Source of the DNA: Paramacrobiotus metropolitanus
Taxonomy: Eukaryota > Tardigrada > Eutardigrada > Parachela > Macrobiotidae
Direction of reading: 5' to 3'
Assembly: GCF_019649055.1 (NCBI RefSeq)
Contig: NW_026570687.1
Span: 1-18,689 of the forward strand
Length of the DNA: 18,689 bases
Shown here: positions 1 through 8,019 of the stretch, piece after piece
Numbering within the stretch: position 1 is the first letter of the stretch
How the letters are laid out: every line of letters starts with the position of its first letter
Program-made: the position numbers and the translations under genes
Notes under the pieces: generated by a model
Database searches by the model: none
Told to the model about the DNA's origin: nothing
The model's input: the letters and a program-made list of their open reading frames with translations, nothing else

Positions 1-26
1 CCGCTTCTGAATGATTTGCAGTGTTG

Positions 27-215
27 TATTTACTATTGTCCCAAAACTTTACTTACTTTTTACTTTTCGTCTGGCTATTGACGTTACTATTTACTTTACT
101 ATTTACTTTTCATAATCTTTCTTCCTTACTTTTACTTACGTTTTACTTTTTTATTGTAACCTTACTTACTTTTACTAACTTAGTAATCACTAGTAAACTA
201 GTATTTACTATTCGT
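27..215. repeat. TTACTTTTAC-type low-complexity block (left)
   Basis: An irregular run of short words such as TTACTTTTAC, TTACTATTTAC and CTTACTTAC with few other bases. Read on the minus strand it is an AGTAAAAGTAAG-type run lying directly downstream of the 3' end of the retroelement relic. It may be an old 3' tail of that element or pre-existing simple DNA into which it inserted. The same words recur at 3146-3318 on the other side of the relic. Confidence 0.8.
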
Positions 216-317
216 GTTTTGCGAAAAATCGCAGTACGCAACAAAAGTTTTCAGTTTTGCCATAATTATTCATTTCTTAAACATATTCCGTATCTAAAAC
301 AAATAACTGCTGTGTAC

Positions 318-323
318 TTTATT
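318..323 (-). promoter_or_regulatory. AATAAA polyadenylation signal of retroelement relic
   Basis: TTTATT on the plus strand reads AATAAA on the minus strand, about 40 bases past the TGA that ends the retroelement reading frame. The position suits a polyadenylation signal in the element's 3' untranslated region. The region is AT-rich, so a chance match is possible. Confidence 0.45.
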
Positions 324-363
324 TCTCAATATGTACAAGGCGAGCTTCGCTCAACGAATATGA

Positions 364-2673
364 TCAAATGAGAAATTTGTCGCCATTAACATGAGAAGGG
401 ACCGTGCACAATACACTCATAGCATTACCACGCATAATCTCCAAACTTAAACGTTGAAACAGAAAACATGTAGAGCGACTCTCGCCCGTCCTTAAAAACA
501 ACTTCTTACCAATCTCCTTTAACGTAACAATGCCGGTCTCACACCAAGTGCCAAAAGTCTCACCTGCAAAAGCGGCAAAATTACAGCGATCGTCAGTAAG
601 CGACTTGTATTTTCCAACCTTCTCCCGGCAAGCCAGTTCGGCGGCAGCACCAGCACACTTTGAGGTCGCGTCGATGTATGAATCCGCCATCGTGTCTCTG
701 CAGGTAACGTCCCATACTAACGGCTGTACGCGGTACCACTTCCAACGCGTGGCTCCATCCGGGCGCTTTCCATTTTCACGCATAAAACCAATGGGCTACG
801 GATATGATTCAATGCCAGCATTACACAGCGCTCGCAATATAATATCGTTGATGCCGTTATGGCGTTCCCTTCTCCCGATGCACTTCTTGCAGGCTAGCCC
901 ATGGTATCCGTTTTCCGCAACCTCTTTACCACATCTCGCACATGAATGCTGTTCTACGATCTTAGCGCCAAGCCACAGGCCAACAGAAATGCGGAAAGTT
1001 TGATCATCCAGGAAGTTTCCGAATACTTTCGCGGGAATGGCGTTAAGCCAGGTCTCGGCGTACTTCGTGCTGACTGCTCTCAGACGTGCTTCGGCTCTTT
1101 TGTCATCACCAACATTACTCCACAAGGTGTCAACATCTTTGTATTACCGCGTTATTCCATACGCATTGGTGAACGCGTGCTAGATCCAATGGCAACTCTT
1201 CACCTGCAGACTCCAACTTCCAATTCTCGCACGCAGCGCTGACCAACTGTTCGCTGTTACCTTTGAAGATCTGAAGTGTTAGCTGACGAGTCGAATACAT
1301 AAAAGCCAAAAAAGCCGAAGGAGCCAATGCTTTCGCTCGACGCACACCCAAACCTCCTTTGGCAACAGGGAGCATTGCTTATGTGTATACAAGTCCGTCC
1401 AACTTGGTATTAGTGATTTCTTCTAGGGCATCCTTGATGTGCCTATCGAACTCATCCAACAGGTCTGGCGCTTTCCAGCACGGACTGCAACGCAGCGTAT
1501 ACATGAGCTTCGGAATGGACAGACAGTTCCGCAAGAGGTAAAATCCGTGGTGGGCGTTAAGTAATTTCAAGCGCTCTGTAAAAATTTTCAACGCGGCAGT
1601 TTTCTGTTGTAATGAGTGGTTCATGGCCTCATCGGTTAATGGTGCACCAAGAAACGTTACCGTTTCAGGCTGCAAAACAATCGCACCGGGAGCAATTGAA
1701 TGCAGCCTGTTCTTGGCCACCTCGCGTTCTTCAGCACTTCCACCAATCAGTAGCATCTCACACTTCGCAGGGTTCAGTTGGAGTCCAGCGGCGTTGCTGG
1801 CAGCGATGATTGCTGTTAGATCGTCTACTACTTCTTCAACTGTGCCTCCCAACGCACCGTCATCCAGGAAAAACACCTTGAGTTTCGACGACAAATAAAG
1901 GCAGAATAGTAGGGAAACGAGGCAGAAGAGCAGTGGTCCTAACGGATCGCCTTGTTGGATCCCCGTGGCGGATGGCACGTCCTCATCACTGCCGCTGCAT
2001 GATAGCACGGACGGCGCTCCATAAGCACTCAAAACGAAGGGGTAATATTCTGGAAAATTTTCTAGAACAGACTGTAACATAACATCGCGACGGACTGTAT
2101 TGAAAGCATTTCTGTAGTCGATTTTAAACAGAACTCGAAGGCCCTCGTTTTCCTCGGAAATAAAACTTCTAACGGCGTGAACTGCTGCTTCAGCACCCCC
2201 GCGTGTGCCACATCCAACTTGGACAGGAGTGAAAAGAGCCATCGCTTTCTTTCCACACCGCTTCGCGACAATCTTGGCTGCCAGTCTTCGTAGAACGTTA
2301 CCCACAGCAATCGGCCGAAAACCGCCATCCTTCTTAGACCGTCCAAACCTCCTGCAGAGCCGCTAGGGAAACTGAAAACGGAACTGATAACTTCAGCGGC
2401 TGTAACAGGAGTAAACGCTGGTATGTCGCTGGCGCTAGGTGAAGGAAAAACAGTGTCCATGGGTGCATCTGGATGCTTTGAGTGTAGAACAGACAAAACT
2501 TCAGCGTCGATCTTCAGAACACTTTCCTGCGACGCCAAACGAGCAACTGCCTTGTGTACAGAACACTCGTTAATACACGCTTCAACCATACGGCGTAGGC
2601 GCTCTGCATCATCGGTCGACTGGTTACCGCCACGGGTGCGGCTTGCGGGGGTGCTGCTAGGGGAGGACCTCAC
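364..2673 (-). pseudogene. Degenerate R2-like non-LTR retroelement: reverse transcriptase plus restriction-like endonuclease
   Basis: Remains of a polyprotein that would reverse-transcribe its own RNA at a nicked chromosomal target. Reading 5' to 3' on the minus strand: a family-typical upstream block ending in SGSAGGLDG (about 2340), the entry to the polymerase fingers (KKDGGFRPIAVG, about 2330), the substrate-binding motif GIQQGDPLGPLLF (about 1925-1965), the catalytic FLDD box (about 1860-1872), LPVAKGGLGVRRA (about 1340), then a CX2CX9HX3C zinc knuckle (about 880-942). Last comes RPD-x15-D followed by K-x2-KY, resembling the PD-(D/E)XK endonuclease of R2-type elements. Lesions: an internal deletion with frameshift at about 2335, an in-frame TAA at 1378-1376, a frameshift near 1128, and an in-frame TAG at 798-796 where the family usually has Glu. 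The polymerase aspartates survive. The 5' part of the element is missing. The nearest named clade (R2, NeSL, Utopia or similar) cannot be settled without a tree. Confidence 0.93.
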
Positions 2674-2705
2674 TCCGCTTTCGAAATCGCGTAGCTGACG
2701 TCGAA

Positions 2706-2740
2706 AACGTCCGGTTAGAGTTTCTTAACGTCCGGTTAGA
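2706..2740. repeat. Short direct repeat upstream of the relic
   Basis: The 14-mer AACGTCCGGTTAGA occurs at 2706-2719 and 2727-2740, a 21-base period. It lies just 5' of the detectable retroelement coding region (minus strand), so it may belong to the element's 5' end or mark its truncation point. Confidence 0.75.
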
Positions 2741-3145
2741 ATAACTGCTTGTACTATGCGACAGTGTGCACACCGATTAATTTCGATTTGTGCTCAGAAA
2801 TTTTTTTCAATGAAGCAGGGTTACATGGTTCTGGGCAGCGTAAAGTTACAGTACAGATACTTAATATTTTAACAAAAATTAGCAAAAGTCATTACACCGT
2901 ATCCGTTGCAGTGAAGCAGCACTAGCTAATACGCCTGGTAGTCACGTAACTCGCCCACATAAACGGTTGAAGGCGTCCGCAGTACAGAAATTTTAGCGCT
3001 CCAGAAGAAAACCTGTACTGCCAAACCTGTACTGCCAAACCTATGGAAAAGAGCATGTTCAGCAGAATTCTGATGATGCCCGTCACTTTTATCTGTTGCG
3101 GACGCTTAGTAAAAAGACTGCTTTATTAATTAAAATATTCCTGTT
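2741..3145. other. Intergenic stretch, no gene seen
   Basis: No reading frame of note. The only structure seen is a tandem 14-mer, AACCTGTACTGCCA, at 3010-3023 and 3024-3037. The stretch could include non-coding 5' sequence of the retroelement, but nothing identifies it. Confidence 0.6.
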
Positions 3146-3318
3146 TCGCGCCTCTTACTTTTACTTACTATTTACTTCTGAAGCCTCGGCCAGTTCTTTA
3201 CTTTTACTTTATTTTTTTGCTTTTCCGTTTTGCTGCTTACTTACTTTTTACTTAATTAGTAAGAGGCAAAAACGGCTTAATAAGTAAGGTTTACTATTTA
3301 CTTTTACTAAGTAAAGCA
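3146..3318. repeat. TTACTTTTAC-type low-complexity block (right)
   Basis: Same word composition and orientation as the block at 27-215. Within it GCCTCTTAC (3150-3158) and GTAAGAGGC (3259-3267) form inverted arms about 100 bases apart, and TTACT runs change to AGTAA runs after about 3255, so part of the block can fold back on itself. Confidence 0.8.
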
Positions 3319-3564
3319 ACACTAATGATTTGACATGAAATTCGAAACTGAAAAACAATGTAATTGTAAAACAGATTTTCTGTTCATGTTTTCTGTTATA
3401 AGAGAAAGGAAATTAAATGAAAAATATACTATTATTCAATAGTACAAATACGATAGTGAATAGTTATCACTTATCGATAAAAATATTTTCCACGCACTGA
3501 GCTATTCCACTGAAATTTAGATAAGTAATTCGGCGTTTTAATTCCGCCCATTTTCCCTCCAAAG

Positions 3565-3954
3565 TTAACTGAAACGCCACTGCACTTGGTTAAGATGCTT
3601 TTTGAGAGGGCGCATATTGGAGAAACGGTCCACAATGAGGCTTTCGGTGCACGTCAAATCTGATGCATTTAAACGTTTTGGAATTTTCTTGCAGCCACAA
3701 CTCTCGAAAAGGACGTTGCCGATATGCGCCGATATATATTTGTACAATTCACCTGGCTACATAATGCCATAAAACAACACAAAAAAAGTGTTTGGGTTTT
3801 TTGAAGTAAAAATTGTCGCGCAGATACACAAATTTGGTATACCATGAAGTGTAATTGAGCCAGGCGTTTCGAGGCTTTGCGGGTACTCGTGCCGTTGCAC
3901 GGAGCCCAAAATGTCGGACCAGTGTTGGGGACTGGGGAGTATTCTGTAGTCCAT
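3565..3954 (-). pseudogene. Unrecognised open stretch interrupted by one stop
   Basis: A single minus-strand frame stays open for about 390 bases apart from one TAG at 3759-3757, giving about 65 residues before and 60 after it. The downstream part has a mixed, protein-like composition (for example SLIVDRFSNMRPLKKHL) with two cysteines close together (ESCGC). I recognise no family. It could be a decayed exon or transposon fragment, or simply a chance open frame. The upstream part starts without a convincing signal. Confidence 0.25.
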
Positions 3955-4120
3955 TGTAGTCCGTGCTTGTGACTTGCGATCGGTATCCTGAAGGAGTAAA
4001 GAAATTACTTTAGAGGAAGCCGGCCGGCATTTAATCTGGTTGCTTGCCCTTTAGGTCATAATAGCTCGTACATATAAATTAATTATTGCTGTAAGACGGA
4101 AGTGAAACTACAAGTCCGTC

Positions 4121-4440
4121 TTAACGAGTAATATTGTAACGTATAAAGTTGCCTTGTCTAATTTCATCAGCAGTACTGCAGTAGTACCAACTACCAAGGC
4201 CGGAGAAGCAGCCAGGAGAGCGGAAGAAGAAGAAACGCCGCAAGTACGAATAGTGAGTACGATTTTGTGCCTTGAGCTAGCTTTTGAGACTTTTACGCGA
4301 AGCAGGCTTGCGGTTAAAGGATGCTACTGGAGAACGACGCTTTTACGAGTATCTGATATGCAGCGTTTTATACAGCATTGAAATACAGCGGGGAAATGCG
4401 TTGTCCGTTACATCGACCGTTCCACGTTCGGGCGGTCCTA
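4121..4440 (+). pseudogene. Second, shorter relic of the same retroelement family (endonuclease C-terminus)
   Basis: The plus-strand translation matches the last part of the 364-2673 relic. KAGEAARRAEEEE followed by LAFETF corresponds to CAGAAAELACREK...AGETF there, and, in another frame, LLREAGLRLKDATGERR then IEIQRGNALSVTSTVP corresponds to LKEIGKKLFLRTGESR then LEIMRGNAMSVLCTVP. The frame changes at about 4285, right after ETF, where about ten residues present in the first relic are missing, so a small deletion explains the shift. The polymerase and zinc-knuckle parts are absent, which suits 5' truncation during retrotransposition. It lies on the opposite strand to the first relic and is clearly diverged from it. 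Two AATAAA signals follow at 4545 and 4555. Confidence 0.85.
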
Positions 4441-4498
4441 ATGCTGTTAACTGTGTTTTCTACAGTGTCCTAATGCTGTTAACTGTGTTTTCTACAGT
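4435..4498. repeat. Exact 32-bp tandem duplication
   Basis: The unit beginning GTCCTAATGCTGTTAACTG runs from 4435 to 4466 and is repeated without change at 4467-4498. It sits at the 3' end of the second retroelement relic, where the reading frame loses similarity to the first relic. Perfect identity suggests a recent slippage or duplication event. Confidence 0.95.
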
Positions 4499-4544
4499 AA
4501 TGTTTCTAAACACGATGCTTAGAACACTGCCTGCTAAATAAGCT

Positions 4545-4560
4545 AATAAAAAGGAATAAA
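4545..4560 (+). promoter_or_regulatory. Paired AATAAA signals after the second relic
   Basis: AATAAA occurs at 4545-4550 and again at 4555-4560, about 105 bases after the last residues that match the family. They may be the 3' processing signals of the old element copy. Confidence 0.4.
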
Positions 4561-4633
4561 CTGCAACGTATTCCAGTAGTACAGATTATATACTGACATT
4601 CAACGAACTCGTTGCGTTCCGTTTCATAATCAG

Positions 4634-4925
4634 GTTAGCGATAGCAGTATTATTGGTAGCGTTTGCCTTCGATCCCGTTGTAATTACGGAAATAAATAAG
4701 TTCAGCTTATAAGTTTCCGTCATTTAATTCAACGGGAGTGTAGGGAAATTCGTCTGATGCCGTCGCAAACACGCCACAATTAACCGTCAAACCAACTATA
4801 CCAGGTAAACTGAGGGCATCGGCCGCGTTTACATTACGAGTGTCCATCGCTCGAATTGTAAATCAATAGGTGTAATGCAGTTATAAATGCCACTATCGAT
4901 GTCGCGTGCGCGAACAAAGCCTGAT
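4634..4925 (+). repeat. Dispersed repeat A, copy 1
   Basis: A non-coding repeat beginning GTTAGCGATAGCAGT and ending near GCGAACAAAGCCTGATATC. A diverged copy lies in inverted orientation at about 7314-7690. Shared blocks include GTAAACGCGGCCGATG, TTTGACGGTTA and GCTTTGTTCGCGCACGC (as read in copy 2). There are several indels. No coding potential was seen. It is best explained as an anonymous non-autonomous transposon or satellite-like family. Confidence 0.75.
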
Positions 4926-4964
4926 ATCAATATACACGTCATGATTATTTACACTGCCCTAGAA

Positions 4965-5105
4965 CTTTGGTTTCACGGAACGCCGGTTCTCCTAACCACG
5001 GTCAAAAACTACGCAAGCGCAAGGCGGTTGTTGCATCTATCCGTTCAATGGAATAATACAAACCACCTCAACATTTTATCTATACATTCATACAATCTTA
5101 CCGTC
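4965..5105 (+). repeat. Dispersed repeat B, copy 1
   Basis: Matches about 7738-7860 in the same orientation, with blocks such as GAGCGCAAGGC / AAGCGCAAGGC, CATCTAYCCGTTCA and CATTTTATCTATAC / CATTTTATACTCGTATAC. It directly follows repeat A here, while in the second locus the adjacent A copy is inverted. Confidence 0.7.
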
Positions 5106-5264
5106 GCAAGGCGTAATTCCGTGGGTTATTATGGAAAAATCAACGCGTGGTCGGTTAAAGTCCAGCTTGGTCTTGGAAATGAATCTTGTTTTCCATAGTA
5201 TTTACGCTGAATTTTAATTGTCCCTAGAATTGCCAGGTTTGAAAACTCTCTTTGTCGTTTTAAG

Positions 5265-5405
5265 TACTGTACCCTAACCCTGCACTTGAAGGAAATTTGT
5301 ACGCTATGAGCGACACGGTGCTGTATAGCCGGATAAATGGGCTCGTACAGGTGCGTTTTGCTGCACTGTACAAATTTCCTTCAAGTGCAGGGTTAGGATA
5401 CAGTA
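5265..5405. mobile_element. 141-bp fold-back element (MITE-like)
   Basis: Arms at 5265-5302 and 5368-5405 are inverted complements over 38 bases with a single mismatch, separated by 65 bases. The inner ends are GTAC. The whole unit would fold into one hairpin. No reading frame is present, so if mobile it would be a non-autonomous element needing a transposase supplied elsewhere. Its arms do not match the termini of the mariner at 14529-15816. Target-site duplications are not clear. Confidence 0.8.
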
Positions 5406-5681
5406 TAGGAAAGCCTGAATCTCCATGGATTAGAATACGAGGTCATCCAGAAATTTCGTAAGGACCATAGCAAGAAGTGAGAGGCAAAAAAATTTACGGC
5501 ACCTTACATTTAACATACTTAGAATGTCAACCACCGTGGGGAACGGGTGAGATTTTTATCTTAAGTTATCTTCCTGAGATTTCGGGACGATTCCAGACAA
5601 AGTATTGTTTTACTGAAGTGCTTAGTGCTTACAGTACTTGAGAAGCCTGACAACAACATTGCGAAGAAGTCTGTAATTTAA

Positions 5682-6004
5682 GTACGAGGCAAGCGGCAAC
5701 TCTTTCCCATCGCTTTAGTAAATTACTCTTTCTATTTTACCCGTATGCAGGCTCACGTGATACTTGATTTCAACCGTTTCACGTCTAAACCGGTTTGCAG
5801 CTATCGTTGATTGCGCAACTGATAACGAGTACAGAGAAGAGCACGGCAGGTGAGATTTTATCGCCGGCTCAGTAAGCTAACCGGTTTAGACGTGAAACGG
5901 CTGAAATCAAGTATCACGTGAGCGCCTGCATACGGGTCAAATGCAGCAGGGAAAGTGAGGTAATTTACTAAAGCGATGGGAAAGAGTTGCCGCTTGCCTC
6001 GTAC
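5682..6004. mobile_element. 323-bp fold-back element with about 120-bp arms
   Basis: The left arm (5682-5796) begins GTACGAGGCAAGCGGCAACT. The right arm (5879-6004) is its inverted complement with a few substitutions and small indels, mainly around 5727-5736 against 5941-5960. The spacer is about 82 bases. The outer ends share GTAC with the flanks TAA and TGTAA. No coding sequence is present. This is a second long hairpin unit only about 280 bases from the first, with unrelated arm sequence, so the two are different families. Confidence 0.85.
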
Positions 6005-6119
6005 TGTAAGTATGACATTTAAAGTAAGGAAAACAGTAACCATGGATCTGGGACAATATGCATTAATGTAGTTTGTACTGTACGTCGAGCGTACGCTATT
6101 TGATTTTTGCGATAGCATA

Positions 6120-6380
6120 ATACTTAGTGAGTGAGCGACTGCCCCGTGAGCAAAATCTGTAGGTGAGTGAGTGGCTCGTGGTAGCTCGGTCCGAGCTACC
6201 ACGATTGTCCAGTGAAGAAAATCTGTAGGTGAGTGAGTGGCCGAGATACCATGACTCATGAGCAAAAATCTCTATAGACGAGTGAGTGGACTAGCAACCA
6301 CAACTGTCTCGGCTACCAACACTGTCCCGTGAGCAAAATCTGTAGGTGAGTAAGTGACCAAGCTACCACCACAGTCCGGT
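6120..6380. repeat. Degenerate tandem array, four units
   Basis: Units start near 6146, 6212, 6258 and 6329 with the core GTGAGCAAAATCTGTAGGTG followed by AGTGAGTGG and a CCGAGCTACCACGACTGTCC-like second half. Spacing varies from 46 to 71 because some units carry extra sequence. Minus-strand translation gives a recurring ATHSPTDF peptide, which simply reflects the DNA repeat. Confidence 0.85.
6177..6203. repeat. Perfect 27-nt palindrome inside the tandem array
   Basis: CGTGGTAGCTCGG, one T, then CCGAGCTACCACG: 13-base arms with a single-base centre. It sits at the end of the first array unit, where the second half of the unit appears once in each orientation. Confidence 0.95.
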
Positions 6381-6519
6381 ACACGACTACTGTCGTTAAC
6401 ACTACTGTCGTATCTCGTAACACGTCCATAAATTCAAGCCTGACCTTTCCAATACACATTTGCCGAGCTCGGAGCGCGAGGCTTACCTTGTACTCGTATA
6501 TCTGTAGTGACTTGACGAT

Positions 6520-6680
6520 GTCGATTTCTCGCACTTGCACGTACAACAGGTGCCACGCTCCATCTGCTTAATGTAGGGAGTTTATGACGCATTAGATTTA
6601 GCGCTACTACATATTTCGGTAAAGGCGGAAGTAATATTATTAAGTTAACAATGTGCTTTGCAGAAAGGCTTCCGTTCCAG
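6520..6680 (+). repeat. Dispersed repeat C, copy 1
   Basis: Similar to about 7866-8015 in the same orientation. Shared blocks include TTTCTCGCACTTG, AGCGCTACTAC, GGCGGAAGTAA and GTTAACAATGTGC. The two are clearly diverged with indels. No coding signal was found. Open frames on both strands here are not conserved between the copies, which argues against protein coding. Confidence 0.75.
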
Positions 6681-6839
6681 TTACAGCACAAGTAAACTGC
6701 ACCTCGGAATACAACTGGGGTATCTACCGGCTGGCCCACAAAAATGGCGGTCTCCGTTTTTGTTTTGCTGTGCGCGAACCACCTGTCGTAAAACAAAGTT
6801 TTACATTTGATCGATTACAAATTTTATTAGATACTTAAG

Positions 6840-7313
6840 GCAAAAAAAAAGCGAAAAGTTGCGACACGCTCGTGGTTGACTAGCGCGAAAAACTGTACCA
6901 TCTGCAGTTGTGCGGAAATGTATTGCGACCTAGCTTTTGAACTCCAGAATTTTGTGTCATATACTATCCATACGCACTATTTCAATTTTTACAACTGTTT
7001 CATGTAGAGAAGAACATTCTCTATCGAAAAAAAGCGATTTCCACAGTGTACGCAATGGCCAATGGCGGAGCAATGTACTCGATTCACTTTTTGAAAAAAT
7101 GCCGCTTTTTTGTTCAATTTTTGAGCAGTTTTATTAAAATTTTTTGCTGCATGACAGGCTGCAACCAAATCTGTCGATTTGGCTGTTATATATAGCTAAG
7201 GTATCCTTTTACATATCCTTTACAACTCACTCGGTATAAAGATCTAAAAATTGCATCTCACAAAAATAAATTTCAGTACTATGTCGTATAATTATATTAT
7301 TATGTCGTATATA
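6840..7313. other. AT-rich intergenic stretch, no gene seen
   Basis: Homopolymer A and T runs and short chance frames only. No splice-bounded coding segment, RNA gene or inverted repeat stands out. Confidence 0.55.
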
Positions 7314-7690
7314 TTGTCAGGCTTTGTTCGCGCACGCAACGTCGACGGTAGCATTTAACTGCATTACGCGGTCCTTAATTTCAAATTCGAGCGACTGGCA
7401 CTACTGGCACGCGACTTTGAGCGACTGGCACGCGACGTAATGTAAATTGTAAAGCGATGGTAAACGCGGCCGATGGCCATCAGTTACCTGATACAAGGGT
7501 GACGTTTGACGGTTATCTGCGGCGTGTCTGCGTCGGCATCCGACGAGCTTCCCTTTGTTAGTGCAGCGCTCGCAGCGGAACGGTCAGCTTAGTCGTTTCC
7601 TCCATTTCCAAAGGATTACCGGCAGACGCTACCAATAGTAATTCTATCACTAACATATTTATGAAACTTTATAATCATGTTAGCGATAGC
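7314..7690 (-). repeat. Dispersed repeat A, copy 2 (inverted), ending in a fold-back
   Basis: The reverse complement of repeat A copy 1, about 85 bases longer because of insertions, including an internal near-duplication of GAGCGACTGGCAC (about 7391 and 7420). At its right end AGACGCTACCAATAGTAATTCTATCACTAACAT is followed, after a short spacer, by its imperfect inverted complement (about 7680-7712), so two A ends face each other head to head. Confidence 0.7.
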
Positions 7691-7737
7691 AGTGCCATTG
7701 GTATCGTTTCTAGTAAGTATATTATAAATCAGTATAA

Positions 7738-8015
7738 CTTTGGTATCGCGAAAACCTAATCACTCTAACCGCGGTCAACACGCGAGCGCAAGGCAATTGT
7801 TACATCTACCCGTTCAGTGTAATAAGACAAACCAAGTCAGCATTTTATACTCGTATACAGTAATTTCTCGCACTTGGATAACAAGTGCCATGCTCCAGCT
7901 GCTTGCCATGTGAAGTTCATGACACAGTAGCGCTACTACTTTGGTAATAGGCGGAAGTAACATTAAAGTACACGTTAACAATGTGCAATGTAAAAATGAC
8001 TTCCATTCCAAGAAT
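7738..8015 (+). repeat. Dispersed repeats B and C, copy 2
   Basis: The first part (7738-7860) matches repeat B at 4965-5105. The second (7866-8015) matches repeat C at 6520-6680. In this locus B and C are contiguous, which suggests they belong to one longer family that has been separated by other insertions in the first locus. Confidence 0.7.
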
Positions 8016-8019
8016 AGCA

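Noticed and set aside
530-1898. Several plus-strand open frames (530-1003, 946-1242, 1612-1809, 1623-1898)
   Set aside because: They are antisense shadows of the minus-strand retroelement, which has clear family motifs.
2423-2698. Plus-strand frame opposite the upstream retroelement block
   Set aside because: Antisense shadow; the minus-strand reading contains the family-typical SGSAGGLDG block.
5858-6265. 135-residue minus frame with repeated ATHSPTDF peptide
   Set aside because: The peptide repeat is produced by the DNA tandem array and the fold-back arm; there is no independent coding signal.
6434-6796. 120-residue minus frame over repeat C
   Set aside because: The frame is not kept in the diverged copy at 7866-8015, so it is not under coding constraint.
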